A DNA stretch of 64,000 nucleotides. Origin: Isoetes taiwanensis. Taxonomy: Eukaryota > Streptophyta > Lycopodiopsida > Isoetales > Isoetaceae. Where the stretch lies: the NCBI GenBank assembly GCA_021234155.1, contig JAJEKV010000155.1, positions 728,863 through 792,862 of the forward strand. Reading direction: 5' to 3'. Every line of letters begins with the position of its first letter. The first letter of the stretch is position 1. The position numbers and the translations under genes are program-made. The notes under the pieces were generated by a model, which worked only from the letters and a program-made list of their open reading frames with translations, did not search any database and was not told the origin of the DNA. Positions 46,371-59,699 of the stretch are shown piece after piece.

Positions 46371-49300
46371 CATTTATTGTTTATTCTTCCTCCAACGTAA
46401 GCAATCTCAACTCGGACAATCTCCAGCACCAACTAGAAGACTCCGCGAACGCCGAATACAAACATTCTATTCACATGGACATGAGCACCAACTCATTCCA
46501 GTTCCTGGACATGGCATCCACTATCTAAATCACTTGGCCAAGAGCACCAACTCTTCCCCAATCTTGAGGCAACAACTCAAACCATAAGGATGCACAGAAA
46601 TATCTAAAGATTCTAATCACAATCCCTAAACATCAATTGTAAGTACCGCATAAGAGGTAACCTATTTCCTTAAGATATCTTGAGTGTCATGGGTTTTCAC
46701 TCAAATTTTCAACTCTTCTATCACCCACACCGTAAAGACCTGAATCGAAGCTCGATACCAATTGTTACTACTGTTTCATTCTTCCTGCAAATTCATCAAC
46801 TTATTAGAAAACAAAATACCACAGTGGCACTCGCTTTTTACCACCCAACCTGACTAACTAGAAGAGATATCACCAAGTCGAAGCTAATTCAAGACCGTAT
46901 AAGAACAAACTTTTCAGCCACCAACTATTGGTGTTACATGAACTCCTTCTATTGATATGATCAAGTAAGAAAGTCATCCAGTATATCTAAGCCTTGCTAT
47001 TACCAAAGAGAGAGCTAAAAATAAACCTTGACCTTTATTTAGAAGCAAAAGGCAAAAAGGTATTATTACCTATAAATAAAAGGACAACTTTGAGACGTGA
47101 TATCTCCGCAAACCAACCTCAGAAATCAAAGCTTATCCTTTAGCTGGTTGGAAAGCCCCGAAGTCTACAGTTTCCAGATTGGGCTTGGTTATCCATAGAT
47201 TCCCTACGGTTTGAAAAGTTATGCCCAGAAAGGTGCATAGGGTCTAAGCTGACTCCAGACAGCTAGATCCGATACAACTCATTGTTTATGGGGAAAATCC
47301 ATCAACGTATCAATAGCCTCTTAATTGTGGTGGAACATGATCCAATTATCAGTTATATCTCAAACAAATACATTGATGAATGTTTAACCACCCAAATCGC
47401 CTCATTAAGGTTATGGCAGTAAATGGTAACCGGTTGGCAAACAATATCCAAGCAATTCGCTGCAGACCATGAGCAAACAATATTCCAAGCACGAACCATT
47501 GCGTAAAGACAATATCTGGTTTATTGGCTCCCTCCAGGCTAGTCTAGCTACTTCCACATAGCCACACATCACAAAAGTAATTTCGCATTTCTCCGTGGAA
47601 GTCGCGGCGGCGGCATCAGATCCCTCTGTCACCTTTTTGGCCATTACCCTCATACGGATGAATTAGATATGTAAGCGCCCACTGGAAACTAGACTCCGAG
47701 CGGTTCCAAAGAGGTGTGCGTCGCCCTCAATCGAGCTCTGGTTATGGAGTTATGTCCTAACCGTAGTTTTGTTCCATAGATCTCTTCACAATTTTAGTCT
47801 TTTTTAAAGCGCACATGTCATTTTTCTCAAAATATTCTCCTTGCCTTTACTAGATTATTATATGTATTTACCGCGCTGATAGTATCTATGGCCTTTTTGC
47901 GGCAAAATAGTCTGCCCCTTTGCTTGATCATTGATTCCCTTGATATTCTCCAACCAATGGTTCCACCTATCCTAGATATCACAACCTTGCCATAGTTCCA
48001 CAATTCTACATGGGCTTTTGCCATGCCCCATAACCCCGGGCGCCGTGGACCACTTCAAGCAGGATAATGACTATGACTCCGCATTCATCCCTTCAAAGAG
48101 ACGTCTCATGACGCCCCAGTACGCCTTTTGGTCCATCCCTTCTGCATTGTCCCATGGTCTAGGGTAGAGCAAAAGGCTGGCATGCTGGGCCGGATGTAAC
48201 TTTTATGCCAACTAAAGAAAACTTCTACGCTTATGCAGCAGAAATCAAAGGAATAAATACACTTCCAACTTTAGAGATAAGCATCCACCAACCTGCTCTG
48301 ACTCACTGTAGCCGTTATCCTCGCTATTTTCAAAGCCTCTGATACCAATCTCGTATATGCATTCCAAACACGGACGCCAAAGTGTACGTAAGGTCGGTTC
48401 AAAGTTTACAAATTTGCTTTTTCTCCCCGATTGAATGAGATCCGCTAATTTAGGTAATTTAATCCATCTATTTTCCAATATCCCCACGGCCATGAATAAT
48501 ATCGGTATGTAGTAGTTCACAAATATCTAAGGATCGGCCGTAGTCATCCCCTGCTCGACTTTTCCAGTAAATCGAACTCCTTGGCCAAATCCCAAGACCT
48601 CATGGGCTGACTCATTCTAGTTTGCACCTTTAGCACCAACCAAAGACCTAACATCGTGAATAAATAACAAAATTTATTCACATGGATATGAGCACCAACT
48701 CTATTCTCCCAATCTTCGACATGGCATCCGCCATTCCAATCAGTGGACTTTATACGCCATTCCAATCACAATCCCTAAACATCACTTTCACCGCATAAGA
48801 GGTAACCTATTTGCACTTAATTCTCTTGGACCTCTTTGTTTTACCACTTAAATTTCCAACGCTTCCATCACCACACCATGGTAAAGATCGACCGAAGCTG
48901 ATAATAAATCGGATACAACTAAAAGAAAACTCTACGCTTATGCGTGCCAGAACAAATGGCCAATACACTTCCAAATCTTTAGGGAGACAGCTAATCCACC
49001 AACCTGCCTCCTGACTCTCACTGTAGTCAAGTATCCCGCTATTTTCAAAGCCTCGATACCAATCTCGGGTTATGCATCAAACACTGATCGCTGTGCAATG
49101 TAAGGTCTGCTCAAGCTTACAAATGGGTTTTCTCCTCCAGATTGAATGAGATCCAAGTAATTTATAGGCCTAATCCATCTATTTTCTCAATATCCTTTTA
49201 ATGGCCATGAATAGCTATTTAAAAGGTAGTTCACAACATGTCTAAGGATCGCCGAAATATCCCCTGCCTCGAACACCTTTTCCGTGCAAATCGAACCCTT

Positions 49301-50150
49301 TTTTTGGCCAACCTAAGACTAAGGCCGATCTTCATTCTAGTTTGCACCTTAGCACCAACCAAAAAGACCATAACATCGTGAATAATAAATATCTTATTCA
49401 CATGATATGAGTACCAACTCATTCCACCTCTTTGGACATGGCATCCGGCCATTCCATCAACGCATATTATTCCAATCACAACTCAAACATCACTTCATAC
49501 CGACAAGAGATAACCTATTTGCAATTACCCCTCGGACCTTGTGTTTAGCCACTTAAATTTCCAACGCTTTCCATCACCCACACAAATTGGGTTGGTAAAC
49601 GAAAATTCTCGTTGGTGTATTTAAATTAATTTAGTGCTGCGATTAGTTTAATATATTAAAGTATTAAAAGTGGCTGATAATGGGGTCGCGAACTGGCCAA
49701 GAATATCTCGAGATCGAATACTCCAAAGTCTTCCTGGATTTGGCCAAAAAGGGTTCGACGGCTCGAAGGTCGAGCCAGATATTTCGCCGACCCTTAGATA
49801 TTTAGTAGGAACTACTACCTTTTCGAATAGCTATTCATGCCATTAAAGGGATATTCGTAAAATAGATGGATTCGCCTATGTTAAACGCGATTCATTCAAT
49901 TGGGAGAAACCGATCGTAAGCTTGAACCGACCTTCGCTCGCCCGAAAGGACCGCAGGTTTGAGTCTCCGCTTCCGGAAAGATTGGTATCCCAGAGCTTTG
50001 AAAATAACAGGATAACGGCTTCCCCGTGGAGGAGTCCGAGCCCTGCTGGGTGGTTAACTGCCTCCCAAAGATTGGAGAGTGTATTTATTCCTTGATTTCT
50101 CACGCGATAACTCAGAGTTTCTTTAGCTACTCAAGTTGGTATCGAGTACG
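46371..50150. mobile_element. 3.8-kb insertion in copy B
   Basis: Copy B homology stops in intron 1 at about 46,370 and resumes at about 50,151. The flanks share a segment of about 58 bp (46,312-46,370 and 50,151-50,209, both with GTTAGAAAAACT and CCTATAATATGGGAA). The insert contains a block repeated three times (46,455, 48,660, 49,380; shared TTATTCACATGGATATGAGC and GACATGGCATCC), with 48,200-48,890 and 48,920-49,590 forming a tandem pair of about 0.72 kb. Words like CTCTGATACCAATCTCG resemble a reverse-complement tRNA-Met primer site. No transposase, gag or pol was recognised. Confidence 0.6.
48200..49590. repeat. 0.72-kb tandem duplication inside the copy-B insert
   Basis: The two units align over TCTACGCTTATGC, CCACCAACCTGC, GCTATTTTCAAAGCCTC, GATACCAATCTCG and ATGAGATCC words in the same order, with many small indels. 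Confidence 0.85.
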
Positions 50151-53100
50151 TTAGAAAAACTCCACATGCTAAAATAGGAAATTAAGACCCCTATAATATG
50201 GGAACTTTAAGAATTCTAATGCCTGCTATGTTTGGATGCCTATTGTATAACGCTTGGAAGGTATATGCTATGAAATGTAGCTGGTATTTCCTTTTTACAT
50301 AAAGGTATTTGATGAGTACAAATTCAAGACCTTACTACATTCGCCATGAAAAAGCGTTTACGACATATGAAAGGTGATCATACCGGTCCAAAGTACAAGC
50401 TTTCATCAGGATAATGTTACACCCTGTTTGTTCAAATTGCCCACTGTGTGATGATGGGAATCCATTATATGAACAAGAAAAAATCAAAGATTAGTCCTGA
50501 TTGAGGAAATTAAAAGTTTTGAGTCTTTTTTGATCTTTGGTTTGATGCTCCATCTTTAATTAGCTCGATTAAATGTATGGAACGATAAGGTTGTTAAGGG
50601 ATTGAATCGACAATTTGAACCGCTAGTAGGGTTGTTGCCCCAACTAGTCGGGTTCCTGTTTTTTTAGAAATTCTCGTCATCGTCTTACCGCTGTGGCATC
50701 ACTCCATTTGGTATAAATTATGGTTATTATTGGAAGATTTAAGGAAATGATTCTGATTTATAATGATTGTGACATTGAGGACTCTCAAGGAGATTACAAC
50801 ATGGAATATGTGCCACCAACATGGAACAAAACCCTCGACCTACTCCGCATAATGGCGTAAAATTGCATGCCCAAGCTTGGTCAGATGCATCTTGCTCCTT
50901 TGCATGGGAAAAAATCCCAAAGTGCATATGTTACTTAAAAGGAAGCACTGAAAACCAGAGGAACTGCCACCATTTCCCATCCGGGATTCAATGATCGTTA
51001 GCTCTGGGCATCAAGATTAATAAAGTCGTCTGTAAATGGAGTATAAATCAAAGTTATTGAGGACATTTATGATACCTGCCCGCCACTCTGTACGCTATAA
51101 CAATGGAAGAAGACCAGCAAAAACACAGCTATTTCGTAAGTCGGCTCTTGAGAAGGCAAATAAGGTTAAAAACTCGGCCTTGGCAACAACATAAGAGAAA
51201 AAAATCGTGGGAAGCGCGGTTGAATCAGAGGATGATCCATTTGGTGAATCCCTTTGTCGTAAGAGGAAAATTAGCAATGAAGGATAATGTAAACAAGCTG
51301 AAAGGGGATGTAGATACAGCACTTTAACTTTACATTGCATAACCGCCACTTGTTCCCCATCATTCCGCAACGCTGAAGGTCATGCCGCATTCCTCGGTGA
51401 ACTGTGGCGCATTTGGAGAGAATCCAAAATTCCTGAGCCTTGGCTCCAATCAAAGAGGGAGTCTGGATCATGTCAGATAATACACATACCCAAGAAAATA
51501 TACTGTGAGCAGCAGCTAGAAAAATGGAAAAATAGTGGTCAAAGAAAAGTTCGACTCAACATGACCATAGGTTCTTCGGTCAAAAAATGTGCTAAGGATG
51601 ATTTTTATTTATCTAAGGCAAAAGGACACATGGTTTACTCAACTATTACCCGCATTCTGTTCAAAGTAGTTTGGAGCAGCGTACGCCCATATTTCAAACG
51701 CCGCAACCCGGTGAGAAAGCGTAATAGCCGCAGCGGCAAAGACTGTCGACCGAAGCGTCCTGCAACAACAACTGATATGGTTTCTAAGGCGTCCAATGTC
51801 GGCGGTATCTGGCGAAAAGTTTCAAAACCGCTAAGCCAGCAGAGCTGGAGCCATGTATTCCTTCTTTCATATTTGGAAATAAGAGACACACTTATTAGCA
51901 TGACTTCATTGTCACCATCCATGGCAGATTTCAAGCTTTCAACTTCTCCAACCAGAATGGCGCCATGCAAAAGTATTATGAAGTACATTTATGCTCAATA
52001 TGGAAGGTGGTTCTAGCTACAATACAAATGCCTTAAAGACTAGGCACACGAGAAATCCGAAGAAGTGCAGTAGAACTTGAAAAGGGTTACAATCCTCGAC
52101 ACTATAAATCCAACCGACGGGTTCCAAAGATACCATAATTCGTGACATTGAACAATTAGGATCCCCTATCCTAATGGATAACTCTGGCCACCAACAAATG
52201 TAAGTACAAGTTCGTAAGACACCCCGATGGAGTAGCACAAAGAGCTCACTTTATGAGAAATAGTATACTTTCATTATAAATAAAATCATTCTTTGTATGT
52301 TTATACATGCTTTCAACAACAGACAATTACCTGCCAGTCTCCAACGCGATACGTTTATCCAACGGTTCTCAAAACGAAAGGCCCGCAGTATTGCGTTTCA
52401 TTAATGTCTACGTCCGGCAGATTCCCATGCCGACCTCGCATCAATGTCATCAATGACATATAGAAATGAGGTACTATATGTCCTAATATCTCACTAAACA
52501 TTTGTATCCTCCATTCTAAAAAAGATTGCCAAAGTATGGTATATGACAGAGACAAAAGAAAAACAAGAAGGAAAATAATCCATTGTTTTTCCTGCCTTAA
52601 GGTTTCGACGAATTTTGTATCCCTAAAATATGTCACAAACATGCTAGAAAAATTAGGGAAGCTGGGGAGTTGTTTATGGAAGATACTCATGTTCTCGTGA
52701 GGCATGCAAAATATGAGAGAATTATGTTACAAACCCATCTTTTGGTATGATGCTGGGTTATGACCGTTCGAAGTAAGATCCCCAGTCTGTAAGAACCCCT
52801 CATTGATGAGTTATCCTGGCATGGTTAGGGATGCACCAATATTTCATATCAAAAGAATCACGCAGTGCCGCGAAAAAAGACAAAATGCAAAATTGTTTTG
52901 AACCAAATGCCAATAATACTTCAGAAATTGGCTGACTGCACCTCTCTAAGGCTTTTGTGTTGATAGTTTAACAACAACCCTTATTTGCCTTGGAAGCATA
53001 TTAGGGAAATGGTCAAAAAAAGATCAATAGTACCACTTTTTGCCTATGGAGCAGAGAATGAAGAATTAAAAAAGGAATTAATTAGGGAGATTCAAAATTG

Positions 53101-54510
53101 CATGGAGATCCCCCTAATATAGAATCGAGAAGCTCCTCTTTATTTACTGGAATCTTTAAAGCTCACAAAAATGACTACCGTTGGATTATTAATGCACACG
53201 CTCCCTAGCACGTAAAATGGCAAGATGCTACTATTACCTGTCCTGACCGATAGTGGAGATGTGGCCTGAAATTTCAAAAAAAAAGACATAAGGTTCTAAT
53301 ATTAACACTTTGCTACCCTCGAAAGTTAACTTCAATCGATGGTAAACTCCATTTATGATGTGGTACTTTACCTACCGTAGAAAAAATTGAGGATGTATAT
53401 GCTGCTTCCATTACATCACAAAATGCTATGAGAGCATCCCAATAATAAGGATAAAGGCATCCTAATATCCGGTCTGGTGGCAAATGTCGCCTGGTTACAT
53501 GAAAGTCAAATGAAGAGACATGAACTTTGGATTAAAAGTTCAAACACGGTAAATAACGTTGAAAAGTGGTTCAAAACAGCTCGACAAGGCAAATGTTGGG
53601 CTTTTATGAGCAAAAGCAGTTTGTTCGAAAGCAAAATACCCGGTTACTTTAGCAACCGCAGGCTAAGCCGGGAAAACCACCGAAACAAGTCCGGTGGAAT
53701 CCCAAATGGGATTTTCGCGGCACCGCGGCTGGTAATATATACTTAGCATGGTTTGAAGTCAATTTCATTAAAAACCTTGCCAAACAAGGAAGGTTGGGAG
53801 GAGATCGACTATCTGTCCGTATAGATATATGGATGATCCGCCGCTATTAACTCCGCCTCTAGGATCAATGAGTTCTAACCAAATGGAGCAGCAGGGGCTG
53901 GAGTATGAACTACGATATATAGATTTACGTGTCCAGAAATTAAGGAGGAAACATACTATTCAAAACACACCAAATCGCATGTTTGGCGCCAGCGCCCTTA
54001 ACATGACACCAGATTTTTCAATAAAGAATTTGGACTTTTCCAACCATGAAGTATGATAAACGGAGGCATTGTTATTTAAAGCTATGAAATTTGTGCATGC
54101 ATGTAGCCGCCAGGCCCTATTTTCAAGCTCCTAAATGTCATTTTATCTCAGTCATGCCTTTATGTAATGCTGAACTCCGTTCCCCATAAAGCAAATGCAG
54201 GACCTAAGGGAGTTAATGAATAACTTATCAAGAATGGTTTTGATAAACTGTGCATCAAAAGGAGAATTTGTAAATATATTAGAGATGGGCAGCCTCGGTC
54301 TGAAATATGATACCAAAGACACTATCGCAACTCATCAAAGATCTTTAAAGGTACACTTTTCTTTGATAACTAAAATTAAACTATGTGATCTATTGAAACC
54401 CCCACCGTAACAAGTAGGGGTATACCCACCTCGTGAAAGTTACATGTAAAGATGAATGTTATTTTAACGTGTTTCAAAAACAACCTACCAGAGGAGGTAG
54501 GATTTTTATT

Positions 54511-56832
54511 ATTAATATATTCTAATGAATGGATGCATTCTTATTAGAGTTGAAAGAATTAAAAGTTTACCTATATACCAGCATACCAGAAGACTTCAAG
54601 GCACTTATTCCATAAACACCGAGAATACCGGAGTTGCACTTTGATACATATATTACTAGGTCAAGTTCAATTAATTTGGGCTTCAGATGTTTTTATCACG
54701 TAAATATCTCGATGTAGGGAAACCATAACATTAAAGACCGATAGGGGCGGCACGCTTCTGCGACGGCAACCTCGGACGGCAAATACAAGCGCGCAGCCAC
54801 CCTAATTTATGATCGGGTTATGGTTCTCGTACTGTGATTCACTTCTCAAAAAATGGGCTTTAACCGCATTTCCGGGTCCGGGCACTTTAGTTCTGATGAG
54901 GGATGACCTTTGAGCTCTATGTCGATACAAACAGGAATGGTGCCCGCTTAAATCACTTCAATCCAAGCACCCAAGTATGGAGAGGAGAGCTTTTAAGTAA
55001 AGCGACAAGACGGTGGCTTCAAAGTTGATGGACACGGGCCGTTATCCTAATAAAGAGGGAGCTTTAGAAGGCCAACATCCTTTCAGAGGAAGCTGCAGAA
55101 TGAGCAGCTTTGTGCCCGAGACCCAAGTGGGAAGAAGAAGATCTAATTTCTGATGATGAGGAAAACAAATGCGTATACAAATATTCAGGCTAAAATAAGA
55201 GTTCTAAATGAGCGGTGATCTATGTTCACCTATAGGCAGCCTGCACAAGATAAGTCACTGCCATGACCTTTTAAATTAACTTTGTTTCTACGTAAAGCTA
55301 AACACATGCATTATCCCTACATCGCTGTATTGTTTTGAATGGTGCAGATGCATCTAAAGACACAAATGTAGGTCCAGAAACTACCTGGAACCTTTGTAGC
55401 ATGCCTAGATTGATTTAAATAAAATGATATATTCATGTCTTTTTCATATCATTCGTGGATTAAATACGTATTTACGCTCCTTTAAATAGTTATACGGTAT
55501 AACGATAATGTTTAGATGTATTATCCTTGTTTGATTTCGCAAAAGCTCTTTTTGCTTTTACTAACCGGTTAAGGTACAATGGTTGAAAGGCGATAAGCCG
55601 TTAGTCACCCAATGTACCTTCGCCCTTGTCGCTTTTGCATCACCATGCTAATTCAAGATTGGTTTGCTGCGTAATGCAGTATCTCTTCTACCATTGTCCC
55701 TTTTTGCTTTTCAGATTATTTTTGCTTGGGGAGGAGAACATGGATCAACACCACTCGGAGCGTTGGATACAATTGCATCCAGTTAATGGAAGACGACAAG
55801 TGATAGCCGTCACCACAAGATTACTTCAATAGAACCTTTACACTTTATGCCTTATGTCTATTCTCACGCTATGGTATAACAATTTGATAGTTTTCTGGCT
55901 TTTATTTTAATGGTTTTCATACAATGAAACTGGAATCGTTACACCTTGGTATTGGTGCGCCTCGTTTCTAATATAAGAAAACTCACATGAACATAAGACC
56001 CATCGTTATGTAAGACCTCAAAGTTTTGAGGATCCGGTTTTGAAAATCTCTTCATGAAATGATGTGATATACTGTAAAGAACAGCAGCATAGATGTATTG
56101 TTTAAGCTTATTTTTCTGCTTATTCCATTAAGCCTTTGACACGTTTGAGCATGTCAGTCCAAAATGTCTAAAGCAATAGCTGACTCATTAATAAGGATTA
56201 CCTGAATACATTTGAGTCTATAAAATGATAGGGGGTAATCATGAAACTCTTTAATGGGTTAAACTCTTAAAGATGTAATGCACTTTAAAATATCAAATGA
56301 AAAATATGGTTATACAATTGTGATTGAACCATAGTTGTAAATGCTTACTTGATGGGAGCATGTTAGAAACTCCACATGCTAGAAATAGGGAATGGCATCC
56401 TATAAATATGGGAACTTTAAGAATTCTAATGCCTGCTATGTTTGATGCCTATTGTATAACGCTTGGAAGGTATATGCTTAAGAAATGTAGGCTATATTTC
56501 CCTTTTTACATAAAGGTATTTTGATGAGTACAAATTCAAGATCCTAATATCTGTCGCGAAAAGGCTTGATGACATAAGGAAAGGTGACTATAATGGTCCA
56601 AAGTACGTTTTCTATCAGATAATGTTACACTCCCGCTTGTCTAAATGTCTACGATGATGGGAATCCATATATGAACAAGAAAATCTAAAGACGTCCGATT
56701 GGAGATAAATTAAAGTTCGAAATCTTGACCTTGGTTTGATGCTCCATCTTAATTAGCCTACTAAAATGCGGCGGAACTATAAGGTCGTTAAGGATTGACC
56801 GAGACGCTTTTGAACCGCTAGTAGGGTTGTTG
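54511..56832 (+). mobile_element. Penelope-like retroelement, copy C (3'-truncated)
   Basis: It follows copy B head to tail across the same T-rich junction and matches copy A 30,150-32,543: leader, exon 1 and most of intron 1. It ends abruptly at GTAGGGTTGTTG, after which the sequence is unrelated. The exon 1 frame is broken. It shows the same CTG/CAG-centred differences from copy A as copy B, at partly different sites. Confidence 0.85.
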
Positions 56833-58329
56833 GGTTCTAAACTTGTCTCGTGCTTTTCTATTAATTATAAGAAAAGGGTAACAACATAGTGAGTGAACCT
56901 TTATAGATAGGCTACTCATAGTAAAGTAAGCAAATGAACATGAAAAGGTAGCCAGAAGCACATATATGTAATATGTTGACAAAAAGCGAGGAACCGTGAA
57001 AAATAGTGTCAAGCATTAAGGTAAGCAAAAGATAAGTGAACACACTTATCATAGCGCTGTTCGCAGAGAAAGAGTAGATGCTAATAGTCGATATTATATG
57101 CTAAATCATGAGCCAAAGGATAAGCAAGTGCTGGTCACCGATTTGGGGATGGTGGGATGATTATGTGAAAGTGATAGGAATTCTAGGAATTCATATGAAA
57201 GCTCGAAATGGCTGGAAGTATGAGAGTTCGCCATTCCCCAGCTTTTAGCTCGCAAGGATAAATTTGTCCATTGGTAGGACATCAGAATACAAGTGCCATA
57301 ATCCGTCACTGCGGATGGTAGTAGCATTCCCAATACTCAAATCAAGGATTTCTGGCCCTTTTCATCATACTCCATGAACCACCATATTCTCGTGCATTAA
57401 GTATGTAAGCCGTTTAACTCCATAGCCCAATTCCACTCTACATCGTATGTCAATTATGTCTATATCCAAGGATCCTCTAATCGCAAGTTCCCGCCCACAC
57501 ATATCATGTGTATCAGATGTCATGTACAAGCCTCAGCCTCGAAAAGTCCGTGACTGCTGTGTTCCATCAGTACTACCGCTAAGGCCCGCCGTTCCAGAGG
57601 TTTTACCGCAGCAATTTAGTTTTCGAACCACCCGGCGCGAGCCCGCGAACTTAATCCGGCGGTTGAACTATCGTACCCGTGCGCGTTTTTGACTCAGCAT
57701 CACCTCATATCCAGATTAATTCAGTTGAAGGTTTAGCCTCCGGCATGGCACCGTCTGCAGCCCGTGACATCCATGAAATGCAACGCAAACAGCAGCATTC
57801 TTTATAACAACCATCTACTCATGTTAAAAGACAACTTTGCGCAGCAGCCAAAACCATCAAACGCCCCAGTGTGGTTCACGCCTAAATATGTGCCTATAGA
57901 TTCAATATAAATCAAGAACTAAGAGGGCAAGTATGATTAACTGAATTTGTTGGTGAAGTTAAGATGTCGAGATACTCTCTGATGGCACATCTCCTTATTT
58001 GTAATTAACCATGCAACAAGAAATTTTGGGGCGGGTGAGAGCTGTGATATTCTTGAATCACCAATGCAAGGTCATCTCAAAGGTTCCAATAGATCTTAGA
58101 TTTGGAAGGTACATGAGGCTTATTTAAACAAGTATAAACCTCGATACATTGTAACCTGGCTTACTACGAGGGTCCATTCAAGAGTGATAGGATTGTGGTG
58201 AAGTTATTCTTTGCATGATGAATCGATACAATTTTATCTCAAGAACTCGATTCGATTTTTAAGATTGGTCCAGAGATCCACCTTGTGTTTTTCCCGCAGA
58301 TCACCAAGATGCAAAATACCATAAGACAT
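56833..58329. other. unassigned DNA, possible LINE 3' end
   Basis: No gene recognised. The left edge is the breakpoint of copy C. A GC-richer patch at 57,580-57,690 gives a short plus-strand frame without motif. The 3' end of the minus-strand LINE that starts at 63.8 kb should fall here, but I could not find its tail. Confidence 0.4.
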
Positions 58330-59007
58330 TCATTTTTTGCAAAAGCCATGATTAAAATGAGGTGTGCGCCATCTCCGGAGAAATTGGGATTCCGTAATAA
58401 AACTTGTGTTGGAGTGATCAGACTTCCAACAGCAGAATAGCGTTTTGTGCACCTTGTTCAAGCCTCTAATGAAACTTTTCATGAGAGGGGAAGTATTAGG
58501 GTGTGCTTTAGAGTTGTGAAAGTCGAGGAAGGCAAGCCGTGGCTGATGGAAGGATGCCCTTGGGATGATCGCATGACGCCTAATATCGAATAATGAAGAC
58601 CATGGCCGGATTGTTGTGACTCGAATAAAGATTTTGCATGTACTTCCCAAAATTAAGGCATGTTCAAGGATCAAATTTTGTATCCAAGCCACTCATGTAT
58701 CTTGCTTCCTGGGTGATAGTGTTCCGCTTAACTATGTGATGATTCTTCCGCATAAAGTTCCCATAATTCTCTCAATTTGCTGGTAAATGCATTTGGGAGC
58801 CAAAAGAGCCGAGGAGTAATATATGTGAGAGGCAAAGAATGACTCCGAAGTTAGCAATTTCATCGGGTTTCCTCCCTCGGCTTTAGAGAGACAATTGCCA
58901 TAATTGCCTACTTTCTCTCGACGAACTATAGGAGACCATAGCTCTTTTAAACTAGGATTGAGTGACGTGAGGCATACCCAGAAGGCTAGTTGTTTCAGCT
59001 GATTCAA
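58330..59007 (-). pseudogene. LINE ORF2 C-terminal fragments
   Basis: The first frame (59,007-58,732) ends with HIYYSSALLAPKCIYQQIER, matching the conserved block after the RT in plant LINEs where the thumb meets the zinc-finger region. The second frame (58,692-58,330) contains WIQNLILEHALILGS, DIRRHAIIPRASF and WKSDHSNTSF and continues the same region. Frames shift between them. Confidence 0.6.
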
Positions 59008-59699
59008 TGCATTTTGATAAATTTAATGTTATCGTTGTCCATGTCACTAATGATGGTACATTTATTTAGGTTCAAATTCGAATGGGCGTACCCAAAGATG
59101 TGAATGATGTGGAGGAAATTGGCAATGATGCTAGGATCATTCTTGAGAAAGCTGAAAGAATCATCTCAAAAGATATTGAGAATAGATAGATTATTGTATA
59201 ATGAAGATTAAGTCCAATAATATTCCCAAGGATTGATGGTAGTTGATCACTCTGAAGCTAAATATCCTACCATGTTTAAAGAGATATGGTGCTAGGGACA
59301 TCCCTCGCCTCACACCCTCTAGCAAGAGGGAAAAATAGCCGGGAACCATTGATGTAAGAACAGCTTGATTGAGATCTAGAATTTACCAAAATAAGCTTAA
59401 TAATCTTATCACCGGCCAAGCTTTGAAGAGAGAATTCTAAAAAAAGTTCCATCTAACAAAGGTCAAAAAGTTTTTGAGAGAAATCTAGCTTGAGCAAATG
59501 CTTTTGTTTAGTAAGATTATTCCAATGCATTCCCTCCATATCGCAATGTAGTTATCCGTGATGAATCATGGGGGAGGAAGGCGATTGATTCGAGTCGAGC
59601 AACCTCGAGATGAGATTTGGACCGCTGGCTGGGTGATTTTGGCACGCACTCCAGGTAAGTGAGCTTGTCGTATAGTCAGGGCCTCCCACGTAGAAGGAT

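Larger units (their letters stand above)
44441..54510 (+). mobile_element. Penelope-like retroelement, copy B (degraded, with insertion)
   Basis: A second full-length copy, colinear with copy A over leader, exon 1, intron 1, exon 2, middle region, RT and 3' end. It is interrupted at 46,371-50,150 by unrelated DNA but lacks the CACTA-like insert, so it shows the uninterrupted RT junction near 53,733. The RT region keeps recognisable blocks (53,477-53,640) and YMDD (about 53,826-53,837), but frames break every 50-200 bp. Differences from copy A are dominated by CTG to CCG and CAG to CGT/CGC changes with indels. It may be an artefactually degraded copy, not an old one. Confidence 0.85.

Noticed and set aside
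30150-56832. Telomeric repeats next to the PLE array, as expected for Athena/Coprina insertions
   Set aside because: No TTTAGGG or CCCTAAA arrays were seen anywhere in the window.
44441-56832. RIP-like or methylation-driven decay as the cause of B and C divergence
   Set aside because: Deamination gives C to T and G to A; the observed bias is T to C at CTG and altered CAG with indels.
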